A stretch of DNA of 64,000 nt from Antedon bifida (GCA_963402885.1 OY727096.1:27633820-27697819), one strand, 5' to 3'; positions 29,905 to 43,200 are shown, counted from the stretch's first letter. Notes: generated from the letters alone by a model not told the origin. Program-made: numbers and translations.

Positions 29905-29980
29905 TTTGTGGCCTAACGGGTAATGCTCAGGTTTAGGTGCTCTCAGCTCTAGTAGATTGGGTTCGAACCCCTCTACGAAT
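29905..29980 (+). repeat. tRNA-like SINE head
   Basis: A box TGGCCTAACGGG and B box GGTTCGAACCC match Pol III promoters. The outer 7 bases (TTTGTGG / CTACGAA) can pair. It is followed by a T tract and AAAT repeats (about 29982-30045). The arms are irregular, so it is a SINE or pseudogene, not a tRNA. Confidence 0.5.
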
Positions 29981-30156
29981 ATTTTTTTTTTAAATGAAAA
30001 AAAATAAATAAAAAATAAATAAATAAATAAAATAATGAATATTGTTTTTCTTTTATTTTAAAAGAGAGATATTTTGAGGGTTGTAAATGTCAGGACCTTT
30101 TTTAAAATCAGAAACAAAGTTGCATGGCACTATTTTCCATTAAATAGACTACCATA

Positions 30157-30245
30157 AATCCTCGAAAAGAAGCCCATGTGCTCATTCATTTAGTGGTACT
30201 CTTGGGTGGGCTTCTTTTCCACATGAAGTTCTTTTCGAGATTACT
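30157..30245. repeat. small inverted repeat (hairpin)
   Basis: CTCGAAAAGAAGCCCA on the left is mirrored by TGGGCTTCTTTTCC and TTCTTTTCGAG on the right. A short MITE-like palindrome inside the larger foldback element. Confidence 0.6.
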
Positions 30246-30661
30246 TTTGCAAACTAAAAGAGGGGAGCTGATAGGTTCCCGGCCGGAAAATGTTTTATTT
30301 ACATGATTTGAACAATCTTCTAATGTAAAGATTAACAACATCAACATTTAACAGTGTGGCGTGTTGACCGCGAATGACTAACATACCATCTTGCCCATAA
30401 TACACCTGCACAAACTCATTTGCATAACAACGCACGGCATACCAAACTGTTTAAAATAGAGCTGCAAGGTCTCCGGAAATGACATCTATTATTTTTTCAA
30501 ACATGTATAAGACTCTTCAGTACCCCACCATGCTTGGGGCTGAGCAAAGATAATTTTGAAAAATAGAGATGCATAGGTTACCGCCCAAAAAAAATGGCAC
30601 TTTACATGATTTTAAATTATATGAAACAAACTATATAAGACTCACCAGGGACAATAGAGCT

Positions 30662-31149
30662 TGTCCCCGGAAAGTGCACCTATAACTCATTAACATATGA
30701 AATTAAATATTAAGTCTCCAGTACTAGCCCACCATGGTTGGGGGCAGAGCTAATAATGAAAATAGAGCCAAGAATTGCACTTATACTTATAACTATACAT
30801 AATCACCTATGATAATTATGATAATGTTAAAATTTCAACTATCCAGATGCGACTTCAAAATTTTAGGTGTGGTTTTCTACTTTAAAACTCGACTTCGTAT
30901 ATACCTAAGGCCTAGCCCGGCGGCGGAATTCGTCTAAGCTTCGAAATTGGTCTAAAAATCGGCATCTTTGGAAATGTTCTATATTTGATCTTATTTCACT
31001 CTCCATTAACCCCATACAAAAACCATCAAAGACAAACTGTCATGTTTATTCTGGGGACGGTGCGGCCATACACAGCAACTACCATCAAAGTTTATTCATA
31101 ACATTTTACAATAGAATATCTTGCATGAATCGGACATTTTTGCTACCAA
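30662..31149. repeat. direct duplication inside foldback-like element, copy 2
   Basis: Partner of 28836-29314. A shorter block CAGTGTGGCGTGTTGACCGC occurs three times around the two copies (about 29342, 30350, 31155), and GAGGGGAGCTGATAGGTTC twice (about 30264 and 31266). Confidence 0.85.
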
Positions 31150-31375
31150 CATTTAACAGTGTGGCGTGTTGACCGCGAATGACTAACATACCATCTTGTC
31201 CATAATACACCTGCACAAACTCATTTGCATAACAACGCACGGCATATTACTTTTGCAAACTAAAAGAGGGGAGCTGATAGGTTCTCATCCGGAAAATGTT
31301 TTATTTACATGATTTGAACAATCTTCAAAATTTTAACTTTTTTACTCTGCTAAAGGAAACACAAAGGATATTAGG

Positions 31376-31441
31376 AGGACTGAGGACGATCAAAGCATAT
31401 TGATCGAAACGTCGAGAAACTCAACAGTTCTTTTCAGAACT
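31376..31441 (+). ncRNA. hammerhead-like motif of a Penelope-type element
   Basis: CTGAGGA (31380-31386), a stem GATC...GATC, then CGAAACGTC (31405-31413) follow the hammerhead core order CUGANGA, stem II, GAAA, GUC. Downstream is the hairpin AGTTCT/AGAACT and GTGGTGTACCGCAAACTT, which I recall from Penelope-like retroelement ends. It is a fragment; the retrotransposon itself is absent. Confidence 0.5.
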
Positions 31442-31918
31442 AATATACGTGGTGTACCGCAAACTTTATATCAACAAAGGATTTTCTTTTCTTAAATTTA
31501 TTAAAATGTAGTGACTTTATTTCTATTTTATACCACTGTGCTCCCCTGGTGGCAAATTGGGTTCAATTGAGCACAGTGTATGAACATACAAAATATATTA
31601 AAATTCCGTGACTGGACCAGTTACCGTAGTACTATTTCTATTTCTGAAGTAAATAAAGGCATAAATGGCGCTCCGTAGAAAAGTAGAGAATGCTCCATCG
31701 TCAGAATGACGCTCTGAATATACCTCACAGTTTTAGTCATAATACTAAAGTGAGCCCTCTACAGGCTATTTTTGTTTAGCAGTAATTTTATTTTCCACGC
31801 GGCAAACTCAGCTGTCTTGTCCCGTAGCTACATTGTTAATGAGTGGGCCTAGGCCTAGCAGAAATATCACTTTAATGTATCAAATTAGAGATTAATTTAA
31901 ATAATTGAATCAATCAAG

Positions 31919-34900
31919 ATGATTCAAAATGAATACGTGGAAAGTGTTTCGGCGTCATTGGTTCGGGAATATCTCAGTAGAAAGGTAAATACCACCACCT
32001 GCTGGCAATCAATCAAGCCGGTCAAGCCTGTGTCCTGTTACCATGGCGCACTGACGCAAATGAGATCTGCCATATTTTATAGCTAGCTTAGTACTAGGAC
32101 ACGCTTTGCCTAGCCCTAGGCCTAGCTATAACAATTTTGTTTATCTAGTTTGCTTATCTAAGAAATTACTTACCTATTTTACTTTGATGACTCATTATGC
32201 CAAATACAGTGAGACCACTAACTAGGCCTAGGCCTAGTAATAATAATAATAGTAATAATAATACTAATAGTAATAATAATAATAATAGTAATAATACTAG
32301 GCCTAGTAATAGTAATAATATAGAGGACTACCTAGGCCTATATATAGCCATTTATCATGTATAAAAAAAAAAGTAATATACTGTATTATTATTAGGCCTA
32401 GGCATTTATATTTGTTTTTTATCCAGAGCCTCAAAGCTACTCTTCAATCAATGGACAAAGAATTACCTAGGAACGATTATAGTATAAGTAATCGTTCACA
32501 ACTTGCTAAGGAAATCCATATCAATAATTTGATGAAGAAAAATAAAGTAAGTGATATACCACAAATGTGAATATCAAGGACGGATCCAGCATAATTGATT
32601 AGGGGAGCGGGGGAGGTGCTAAATATTTAATAAATGATAAAAACGATCCGTCGGATTGCAGAAAAATAAAAATGGTCACTATTTTATTTAAAAATCAACA
32701 TGGCTGTTAAGTTAAAGAGTCGAATTTTAAAAAAACTTTTTAATATCATGAATATTTAAATAAATTTTCATAAATATTTAAATCAACCATATGAACATTC
32801 GCAATTCTCAGGAACAGGAGGAACCTCTAAGGTCCATGATAGAAATTATAACTAAATATTTTCTGGAGAAACATAACAGTAAGAACACCACTGTTCCAAC
32901 CCAGAGCTCTTCCAGTGCTTCACTATCTGGCGGTAATGCTAGCAAGACATCTGCTCTGTACGATCAAAGTGAACTTGGTAAGGAAGTAGTTATTGATTTT
33001 GAATAGAAATTGAATGATAGATGACTTGAAAAACTATGTGGGAAATAAATTACAGTGTATTACAGAATTTTCCTATGACACTGTACAATTTATACATACA
33101 GTACTGCTAGTGGATTTTCACATTAATTTTATTTTGTTTTGACCGGATTTAGAAGTAAAAAATTAACCTTACCATCTTTAAAAATCTATCAATTTTACAT
33201 TTCTAAATTTATTTTCACATCCAATCGTGAGATCTCATAGTCCAATCAGTTGTTGTCTAGTTAAATTAATATTAGTATCTGTTTTTATTAGAACTTTCTG
33301 TTTATTTTACTGTACTTATAATACAAAATAATCAATATTGTAAATTTAAATAAGCCTTTTTTCTTATCAGCTTTTAGTGGGTTACCTCCAGAAGATGTGT
33401 CAGGCAGGAAAGCAGCCAAAGCCACTGTAATACACATGCCAGCTCAGAGGCCTGGCTCTAGGTTTGATAATGAAGACGACAACAAGCCTAGGCAATCTTT
33501 TCATCAAAATAGATCAAGAACAGAAGCCCCTGCACAAGCTACAAGTAGGCCCTCAAGCTCAAGGCGAAGAGGAATGTCTGGTCCTATTACTAGTAATCTA
33601 GATGTAAGTTTCGTAGCAACTAATTTTTTCTTTTTTGTGGATGGCAAGGAATATTTGTCTAGATCCAACCAAATTATTTTACCTAGCCTAATTTTTAGAC
33701 TTTTTCAACTCGGCACTAACTGGAAAAATCTCATGCATTTAAGTAAGGCTACAGCCCTATACTGGATTTTTAAAAAACCATTGTAATGATGACTGGAACA
33801 CATGACAACACTGTCTAATTTTATAACAAAACATTAATTGTAGTCCATTTTCTTTCCCCAACACATAACAATTAGCCTATTTCTTTAAATATACTGTATG
33901 AATACATGTAATATTTTTTTTAAATCTTTGCAGGATAGAAGTCGAAAAAATAAAAAGAAAACTTCCGCAAACATATCTGGAAATTCTTCTTTGACCTTTG
34001 ACAATGACATCACGTCTGAGTACAGTACTCATATAGTTGATGATTACCTCACAGATAAAAAGGACAATAAAACAGACACTAAATCATCTACAGACTCCTT
34101 TCAAGACCTCCTGATAGCTGCCAATTCAAGGAGCTCAAAACTAAAAGAAAAGAAAAAAAATGAGAAAGACTCCAAAAAAGACGAGAACCAAGACCTTAGA
34201 AAAAGCAGGGACCTGGATGGGTATTCTATGCCAGAAAGACCACAGAGTCGAAGGAGAAAATCCAGCACTAAAATGACAGAGAAATCCACTACACTGGGAG
34301 ATGTTGAGCTTGGAGATGTGGATGATCTGGATGATGGCATAACAGAGGAAGTTGGACCAAAGACAATGCCTTCTGGATTGCAAAGCAAAATTAATTTTAG
34401 CTCTAAGCCAATCACCTTGAATCAAGCAATGGTAAAGTATCTAAATAGTGAAACCAAAGAAAATTGTATAAAACAGATATGCTCCTAGGGATGTGATGTG
34501 AGTGGATAAAAGAAAGCGTTAAACTATGCTTGAGGTCACAGCTGAGTTGAGAACTTTGAAAGTGATTGTTGGTACATGTACATTATTGCATTAACAAAAA
34601 CTTTGAAGTATTAAAAGTAGCAATATATTGAAATATTATTTGTTGTCAAACTTTATAGGAACTAAAGAATTTAATATTTGGAACCTCGCAATCAGCATTC
34701 AATGACGAATGGTACAAGCAAGGTTTTGGCTTTTCAAATGCAGCACGGCTAGAATATGGTATCGTCCAACAGAAGGTAAGACACACACTTATAGACACAC
34801 ATAACACAAGAATAGTATACAAATATACTTTGCCTTCAAGATAGTTTTTGGTTGAAACTATGGGCAGCTAGATGTGTCTCCAGAAAAATACTATATATAT

Positions 34901-37900
34901 TTTACAAATTGTATTTTAGAACTATTATTATTAGTCAAACATTCCAACATTCTGAAATAGTTTAAAATGCACTTAATCATATGAAGCTCTTTCAACCAAT
35001 CACATGTCCATGTTAAGCAAACCAGTCAAGCACGAAAGACTAAAATGTAGCACCTTTAATATATTTATATATAATGTTCTCATAAATATGGACCACATTA
35101 TGTTATTAAAAATGTTTATATTAAATTATATAACATTTAAAAAATCTTTTTTAGGGTGGTCCTTGTGGTATATTAGCATCAGTCCAGGCCTGCATGTTGC
35201 AACAGTTGTTGTTTGGAGAAAGGAGGCATGCCAGCTCAGCAAGCCTTCAGCCACTCCCTACTGAACGATCTCAATGTCTTGCTGGTGGCCTAGCAGATAT
35301 ATTCTGGCGGGCAGGTAGCAGAAAAAGTGCAACTGTATGCTTGTGGGTACTCATTGAATTTATTATGTTTATTTTCTACCTTCCCATCATTCTAGCATCT
35401 ACCTTTGATACTTAACTTAAACATATTGCCTTCTATCTATATTGGCACACCTGCCTAAATATGTAAATTACCATAATGTATTCATAAAATTTAACAATTG
35501 TACAAAGTGAAATTTCAATGTTTCATAATAACTAAGTTATTTATTATTTACCGACTTTTTTCACCAGGTCATCTGGTCGAACAGTTTTCACTTCTGGTGG
35601 AAGATATAAAACAGATAACCTTACTGAAACGGTAAGTCTACCAAGACAGTGCGGGGTAGGATGGGAATTAGGGTAGGAGGGTCAAAGGGTGCATGCTACT
35701 GTACATATTAATAGAATTTGTGGATATTATTAGGGTTACATACTTCACTGTATTGTAAATTGTTTCTAATTTTAGACCTTTTCGATTTCAGTTGAATTTG
35801 AACACATTTTCGATGTATGAGGATTTATCAAACTTTTTGAAAGCAAACATCGGCGCATTTGAAGGGCAAAACAGCCCAGGAGTAATTCTCAGCTTATATT
35901 CAGTCATATTCTCAAGAACTGTTGATAAGTATGTATAATAATACAAGAAATAAATAATTATGGTGTAGTGGTGATCTCTGAAGTCTCCAGATAATCGCAG
36001 GAGGTTCCTGATATTATGCTGTCCAGTAATAGAACAATTTCTTTATTATTATTATTTTCTATACGGAAAGAAACATCTCGATAAAATGCATAATTATGTT
36101 ACTACCACGCTCTACCACTAGGACATAGTTTGTTAACTAAAGGTGAAAAATGCCTATCCCCAACATATTTTCTACCTTTGCCATGTCTGCTATCCTTTGT
36201 TTACTATAAATATATGAATTGGGACCTCTGGGGTGTTACCAGAACATTTATTATCTCTGCAATGTAGGAGAAATTAAATAAAAACTTGTGCTTTCAGAAT
36301 TATTGTAGACATGGATGAACCAACAAATAAGCTTATGGGAGCTCATGGCTATTGTACCCAGGTAACTTTAAACATCAATTCTTTTATACTGATAGAAAAA
36401 CAAGCTTTTTTCTAACATAGGTTGAAGGGTGCATTGAGATCGCCAGTGTACTGTACACTTTTTTTTTTTCTGTGCATTACATTTAATGTTATCAATAACA
36501 AGGCCATATAGATGGCTGCAGTCGCGTTCTCAAATTTGAGTTAGTGTTTACCGTTGCACACCACTAAAAATCTAACCATAGAAAGGTACTGTATGCTTGG
36601 GAAACATTTTTAGGCCTTGAGAGAAAACATCTGATTTGAACATAGAACTCAAGTACTGGTAGGCAACAAGTTAAAACCATCTTTTGACCTCATCTACAGG
36701 AAATGGTGAACTTGTATTTAACCGGTGAAGCTGTCTCAAATGTGTTCAATGATATAATGGAACTAGATTCTGGTGGTACAGACAGTATGCTTCTCAAGGG
36801 GTTAAGCAGGCGTAGTGATATTGGACTTGTTTCTCTATTTGAGCATTACAAATCATGTGAGGTGAGGATAATCTTTTTATCAGCCAATGAGAGAGGGAGC
36901 CTTCACTTATTTTTTATGATACTACATTTAAATTTTGTTAAATGACCGTATTTCTATGGTTTTTATGATAATAAAATGAAATACATAAAATACAATGAAA
37001 GCCATATTTTTTAACAGTACAGTGTAAACAGTATTTAAACATTAACATTATAAATCTAGGTTGGAAGATACTACAAGACACCTAAATACCCTATCTGGGT
37101 GGTGTGCAGTGAGAGCCACTTCAGTGTACTTTTCTGCCTGAAGAAAGAGCTCATCAGTGACTGGAGGGTTGAAAGACGTTTTGACCTTTACTACTACGAT
37201 GGCCTAGCTAGGCAAGATGAGGAGATTAGGCTTACAGTTGGTATGTACTGTAACAGTTGACAGAAATGTAATAAAAAAAGAAATTTAAAGTCATAAAGCA
37301 ATACAGTAAATGTAGTGAACATATTTTCTCTTAACAATCGACCAGAATGACCAAGCAAATGATTACCCGAGAGAGGTACATTCCATATAACACAGCAAAA
37401 ACAAAGTTTTATTATAACTCCCTTCCTAGCGTAAAACTTAACCGTATTGAACCCCAAATCTAAAAAATAAATAAAAACTATATTGGAAGAAACAAGTTAT
37501 TCATGCGTATTATTGGAGACAACTTTAGTGTTGAAACTATTATGTACTTTTATATTATCTACTTTTATATTATCTTTCAGACACAACACAAGTAAATCCA
37601 GAATTACCAAGTGAAGATGATCTTATACCACCATTGGAACTATGTATAAGGACTAAGTAAGTACGGTCCTACTAAACACCACACATCGCACAATGATATA
37701 CATAATAGTACCAGGTTAGGGCGTTAATGAACTTTAGTACTCTAGAAGGTATTTAGAGGTTTAGCCTTAATGATATTTAGGAGTTGATAGGAGTACTCTA
37801 CTAACATTGTGTCAAAGGTGAGAAAAGAAAAGGTAAGGGGGAATGAGGAAGGAAAAGGGAAGGGGAAGGGGGAATGAGGAAGGAAAAGGGAAGGGGAAGG

Positions 37901-38087
37901 GGGAATGAGGAAGGAAAAGGGAAGGGGGAATGAGGAAGGAGTGATTTGAGGAAACCAAACATTGCTGTTGGCCCAAGAATGTGATTTTAGCTGTATGTTA
38001 GCCTTACTAATGCTTAGTTTTTGTTTTGTTCTCCACAGATGGCCTGGTGCTGTAGTGAATTGGAATGGGTCTGAACCAATCTTATAA
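31919..38087 (+). CDS. MINDY4: MINDY4 (FAM188B) deubiquitinase, 14 exons
   Basis: MINDY enzymes are cysteine proteases that trim Lys48-linked ubiquitin chains. Exons: 31919-31984, 32427-32546, 32812-32977, 33371-33603, 33934-34431, 34659-34775, 35155-35342, 35568-35631, 35792-35928, 36298-36361, 36700-36861, 37060-37240, 37581-37656, 38039-38087. They join in frame to 706 residues (human about 757). The N-terminus ([13 protein letters not shown]) matches the conserved family start. A long low-complexity Ser/Lys/Asp-rich linker follows (exons 3-5). The catalytic domain starts near residue 390. It has the catalytic Cys in GGPCG at the start of exon 7, the conserved [23 protein letters not shown], and the probable catalytic His in [10 protein letters not shown] in exon 12. 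It ends in the family signature [10 protein letters not shown]. Exon 7 uses a weak TT/GTGGGT donor; only this choice keeps the frame with the next exon. Candidate AATAAA signals lie at 38375 and 38404. Confidence 0.95.
31985..32426 (+). repeat. MINDY4 intron 1: CTAGGCCTAG cluster and TAA microsatellite
   Basis: Several AGGCCTAG palindromes (about 32112, 32224, 32299, 32330, 32392) flank an imperfect (TAA/TAG)n microsatellite at about 32239-32298. Confidence 0.8.
37833..37945. repeat. polypurine tandem repeat, MINDY4 intron 13
   Basis: Unit of about 31 bases containing AAAAGGGAAGGGGAAGGGGG and AATGAGGAAGG, just over three copies, all purine on the plus strand apart from T in AATG. Runs of G could form quadruplex or triplex structure in the RNA or DNA. 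Confidence 0.85.
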
Positions 38088-40212
38088 TGGTTTCTAATAT
38101 TTTGTGGAGGAAAGGGGTAGTGTCTTGTGTAATAGTTTACAGTACAAGTAAAAATGTGTAGTAAAATAATACCGAGAATTACTTGCATATTTTTTTGCAA
38201 GTATTCTCAATGTACTGTATAAAGTACAAATTATGTCAGAGTAGGGCAAAACATCTGACCAATTAAAAAAATATAGTTACCATAGCACAGTTAATATTGT
38301 ATGCTAATATTTTATAATATAATTATTTATTTGAAATGAAGTGGACAGCTCTTCTAGAAGTTTTAAAAATTGAAAATAAATATATGTACCAAAGAATGTA
38401 TTAAATAAATCCTTTTTTCTTTCTTGTAACAATAATTTTATAAAAAAATGTGAATAGTTATGAATACATGTGGCAAAAGTCATTAATATTCATGTACAAA
38501 AGAAATTTACCAGTACATTACGCAGGTTTTTTTCAGCTAAAAGTGTCATTAAATAGGAAGCTTTCGCAAGCACGTAAATGGATGACGTCAACATTCTACT
38601 AATTTGCATAACAGCGTAGTTCAGCGAACAGTTGCGTTTTGATTTCGCTTTGTCGCATTTGTCGTGCACGCAACATACTGTACGCTGCTCGCATTAAAAC
38701 AAATCACAGAATGCCTTATGAGCCTAGGTACTAGGCATTTTTAACTTGCATATTGGGTGATAAATAGTATATTGCGATGAACAATTCTTATGGTTTGGCT
38801 TAATTAAAAACAACTTTGCACATCTGAAAAACAAACTTAACTTCACAAAACAATTTAGAAACAACCATTTTATTATCAGAAGAATGAGGTAGCAAACTAT
38901 GCTTATTTATGTATTTATTTATGTAAATAAGAATAAAAATCAAATCAAATATTTGAGCGTTATACCAGTATTCACCTTCAAAGGTCAGTGAATAACAAAA
39001 TACAGTACAAAAGATTGTAAGAAGTTTAAAAATAATCTTTGCTAATTATAAAACATAGTATAAATACAAACATTAAACAGTTAAATTGAAATTAAAATCT
39101 CGGATATCATGTCGTGTTTTAAAAATGTTTAAACATATATAATATCTATTCTATGACAATAGTACCTACTAAACATTTGTTTTAAATCTAGTAATTTTGG
39201 TTTCCTAAAAGAATAAGGCTATCGGCAATCAAATAATGTAGTATTTTCACAGTTGACCGTGCTGCTGATTAATATTTGGTGTAGTTGCTATCATCGTGGT
39301 CACCATGAGGTAGTTTAGTATTTTCATGGTTTACCAATATTTGGTGTAGAGGCTATCTGCATTGTCAGCCATGGTCAACTGTGCACCTTATTCTATTTTC
39401 AATCAGATTGACTGTACCAATAGAAAACTGAACATTAGATACACAGTCCAATTAATTACATGCAGAGTTGATAGTGTGATTGGCATTGTTGACCGATAGC
39501 CACTTCCTTTAATAATGCCATTAGGATGTCCTCAAACATAAATTATTGAAACTTCATTGAAACATCAACAAATGTTGCTTCGATTTTTTTGGAAATAGTG
39601 TAGTGTGTAACGTACTAGTATTCAAAATTCATACTAGTTTGCCTTAATAGGTCCCCCCCCCCCCCCCCCCAAGAGGAGTAAATATCTATTTGCCTGTTTA
39701 CATACAAAGGTGGGATAAATAGCATACTTTCCCTTTAAAAAGAGGTTTAAACCATAACTATAAAACTAAAAGGCAAGCATTTTTAACTAACCTACAGTGC
39801 CACTATATATTAAACTTACCGTGGTATAGAGTATACTGTACCGTATTTATTCAAACAAACGCCCCACTGAAATAAACATCCCCCATGCAACATGATTTGG
39901 AATAAACGGGGGTGTTTTTTCCTCAAATAAAAGGGCTGCAACATTCATATACACACAATACTGTATAACAACAAATTTCTATTTGTATTGATGAGCCTAT
40001 GATTCCATTTTTATACAACTTGTACTGTATTTTCTCACGTCTTGATAATTGTGTTTATTTGAGTATGTAGGTTACCATTTTACTCCCTCAAATAAACAAC
40101 CTCCCTTTACTTTAATAAAACCTCCCTAAAAACATTTTTGAACAATAAACGCCCAGGACATTTAATTGAATAAATATGGTATGTTATTTTTTACTTTAAT
40201 GTATACACCTCA
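38088..40212. other. convergent intergenic region, MINDY4 / DUF1295 copy A
   Basis: MINDY4 3' UTR with AATAAA at 38375 and 38404, then AT-rich DNA without a gene. An 18-base C tract lies at 39653-39670 and a MITE at 39839-40181. Confidence 0.7.
39839..40181. mobile_element. MITE family 3 (TACCGTATTTATTCAA ends)
   Basis: Left end TACCGTATTTATTCAAACAA, right end reverse complement TACCATATTTATTCAATTAA, with AAACGCCCC/GGGCGTTTATT just inside both. A half copy is visible near 61590 (GGGCGTTTATTCAAATAAAT). No coding capacity. Confidence 0.65.
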
Positions 40213-43200
40213 TTATTTTTTCATTCCAATGAATGGAATAAGGACTGGTACCTTTTTAATATATATCAAATAATCTGGGTCCTCTCCCCATTTAGTCATT
40301 CCTTGTCGTTCCAAAATAGGAATCCCGGAAATTTTGGAAATTAAAAGCCAAACGAAGATGGGGGACAGCACGCTGAAGTAATCCCAGTCCGTCATGACAG
40401 AGGACGCTGAAAGCCAGAGACCGATCCACAAAACAATTTCACCAAAATAGTTAGGATGGCGTGAAATACTCCACAAGCCAGTGTTGATAAATTTCCCCTA
40501 AAAAACATAATTAACACATACCACATTAGGCCTAAAATACTACTGTCAACAATAGATAAAGAGTTTTCCGCAGAACACAAGTTGTTATATCCATATGTAC
40601 AAGTAGTTTCACAATGGGCCAAACCTGTAGAGTGTCGCTGAAAAAGGATATCCACTATAATAACTACTAGTTTAGTATTCTGTTGTGTTGCAATGCAACT
40701 AAAAGTGTTATATTAAATAAAGTCCAGTAGAAAACTTTTAAAACTTCATAAAAAAATAACAAAAATAATTCGCTTTTAACATGGTTCAAACTTGCAAGCT
40801 TTGTTTCACAAGACAACAGTCCTACTGCACAAACCGAGTAGTAATGGCAGATGAACAGTGCATTGTGCCAAGCATTCCCTAAGTTTCTTTACGAATAGTT
40901 GATAAGTTTCACAAATGTTTAAAATATTACAATCTAAATACCACATTTCAAACTTTTGATAGAGGTTTGTAAAATCTGTTCATTTATTGTGACAAATGTA
41001 TTACAATCCATTATCATGCTATCAAAGAATATTATTTTTGCGAACTACTGTATACTATTCATTTGGAATATCTAAGAAAATCTAAACAGAAAATCTAAAA
41101 GCTTGTTTGTTAAGTACTATAATACCCTTTTCGTATCTGCAAAATGTAACAACTTGTACCAACTTGTAACCAGGTTTGCATACAATGCATAGTGTGAATA
41201 CAATTTTCTTGAAAAGCTCCAGAGATTTCACAGGGGTCCCTAATTGTGAAATCTCGGAAGAAAAACACTAACAAGAGACCTGTGTTTTTGTTCCGAGATG
41301 TTCCGAGTTCTTACTGTGCGTGCGTGTATTGCCCTGGTGTTAACTGACGCGCAACTATTCTTTCCTCTCTAGATTTCACATGGTTCGCGTATGCATGTGT
41401 GAAAACGTGTAATAAGTCTGGAGATCAAACCTTGTTAAAACTTGTTACAACTTGTAACAATTTATGCAGATGTGAAAAGGATATAACTTCACATTTGGAA
41501 TACACAAAGGAAAAAAATGTCTCAATATTGAAGAGTCCCAAATAGAACTAAATACTCCCCAAGCAATAAAATAACTTACAGCATTATCAGGGTTTTTCTT
41601 AAAAATCGTCTTCTGGATGTCTGAGATAGTCTCCATCAGGAATCCAATCAGCCATATTGACCAACCTATGTAGTCTCTAACCCCCAGACTCTTGTCTTTT
41701 GTCTCAGCATTTAGCATCAGTGTTGGAACCAAAGTGGCAAAAATCCAAACAGCTACAAAATAATTCGTAATCATCTAAATTATAGTTTTGTTTGTTTATT
41801 GTTTAGTGCAAACACAACTATATTTGCAGAAATAAACTTTTAGGATATGGTCACCAGTTTAAAAGAAGAGAAGAAAAGAAAAAGAGGGGTACAAATTATA
41901 TTATTTGTCATTGTATTGTAAAGTTTATTGTGACCAAGTAACTGTCAATTTTATATTCCCAAAATGGCCAACTATTTACTATTAATTATTTCAGTGCTGC
42001 CGATTTCCATCTAATAAAATAAATAGATAAGACTGTTCTACTAGATTACCTTGTACGGTCCAATAAATAAAGTAAACCTTAGGGTCCTTCTTAGCATCAT
42101 CAAACCTTCGGTCTGGAGCTGATATAACTCTTGAGAACAGGAATATCCCAAGCCTAAATGTTCCATAACAAAAATAGTAAATTAATACAAAGAAACAAAT
42201 TATATTAGGTGCAGATTTAGAATGCAGAGCAGAGGGAGGACAGATTAACAGGGGATGACTGTTTCCTCTTTAGAAAAACTTGAAATAGACTTCCTCAATG
42301 TTTACGTTACATACTACATTTAAATGAATAGAAGGGAAAAGAATAGATGGAAGGATAAAAGAATGGATGGATAAAGGGATGAATGGAGAACAGGGGTAGA
42401 GATTACATGTGTTTTAAAAACAAGGAATAAAGAAAAATGAAGGAGAAAGAATAGAAACAGAAACCAGAGATTAAGAACAGAAGTTGGAAATTATAGAAAG
42501 AATGAAAATTAGCAAAGAAAAAAAAGTTTTGGAAATAGGATTGACTTGAAATAGGTAAAGAAGATGGATGGTCTGGGGGTAGCGATCATGTCTTCTGGCC
42601 TTCTAGCAATATATATAGTACAGTAGATATTCATCAGACTTTTCTTTAGGGCCACAATTATAATTCCACAAAAGGTATGATCTGTAATCATTTATATTTA
42701 AATTTGCCTTGACTGCTTCAACCAATCACTTAGCATATAGTGTAAGGTTATGGTTGCTATGATTATATAAGAGACTTGATTTACCTAAGACCCCATACAA
42801 CAACCAGTCCTGTCTGGACACATTGTCTTACATAATATTCACCATTCAATACCAAACTCAACACAGCCAGTAGTATGAACGTACCACTTCCTAAAAAGCA
42901 ATTATAGGTATAAATTAGTGGGCTGTTTTGAATTTTACACCAAGATACAACTATTTATGTAGTCTGCATGAAAAAATGTTCTTCAATCTTCTTTTTCAAA
43001 AGATAGGGCTCTTCACTGACTGTTCTATTTAACTTTTCTGGAATGAAGGTAACAAAAAAAGAAACCAAAGATTAATTGAAACACAAATCAATTTACCAGT
43101 ACCTGACACATAGGCCTAGCTAGCTAGGTAGGAATATGTGTAGTACTATTTAGGAGCTACCCAGCCTAGACTATTATTTTATATCTTTTTATTTACTGTT

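Larger units (their letters stand above)
28368..31726. mobile_element. foldback-like composite element with long inverted ends
   Basis: Left end GAGGTATATTCAGAGCGTC (28368-) and right end GACGCTCTGAATATACCTC (to 31726) are inverted copies that stay similar for about 190 bases or more, sharing TACGGAGCGCCATTTATGCC and AGCACAGTG...ATAAAATAGAAATAAAGTC. ACAGTTT flanks both ends (28361-28367 and 31727-31733), as expected for a target-site duplication. The interior holds a 480-base direct duplication, SINE heads and a Penelope-type 3' piece; no transposase frame. The superfamily is not assigned. Confidence 0.7.

Noticed and set aside
29905..29980. Functional tRNA gene
   Set aside because: The A and B boxes are good, but the D and anticodon arms do not fold regularly and a T-rich SINE-like tail follows.
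34101..34425. Minus-strand frames opposite MINDY4 exon 5
   Set aside because: Ser/Phe-rich shadows of the Lys/Ser-rich linker exon.
39653..39670. 18-base C tract as a functional site
   Set aside because: An isolated homopolymer; most likely simple-sequence slippage, with length possibly affected by sequencing.
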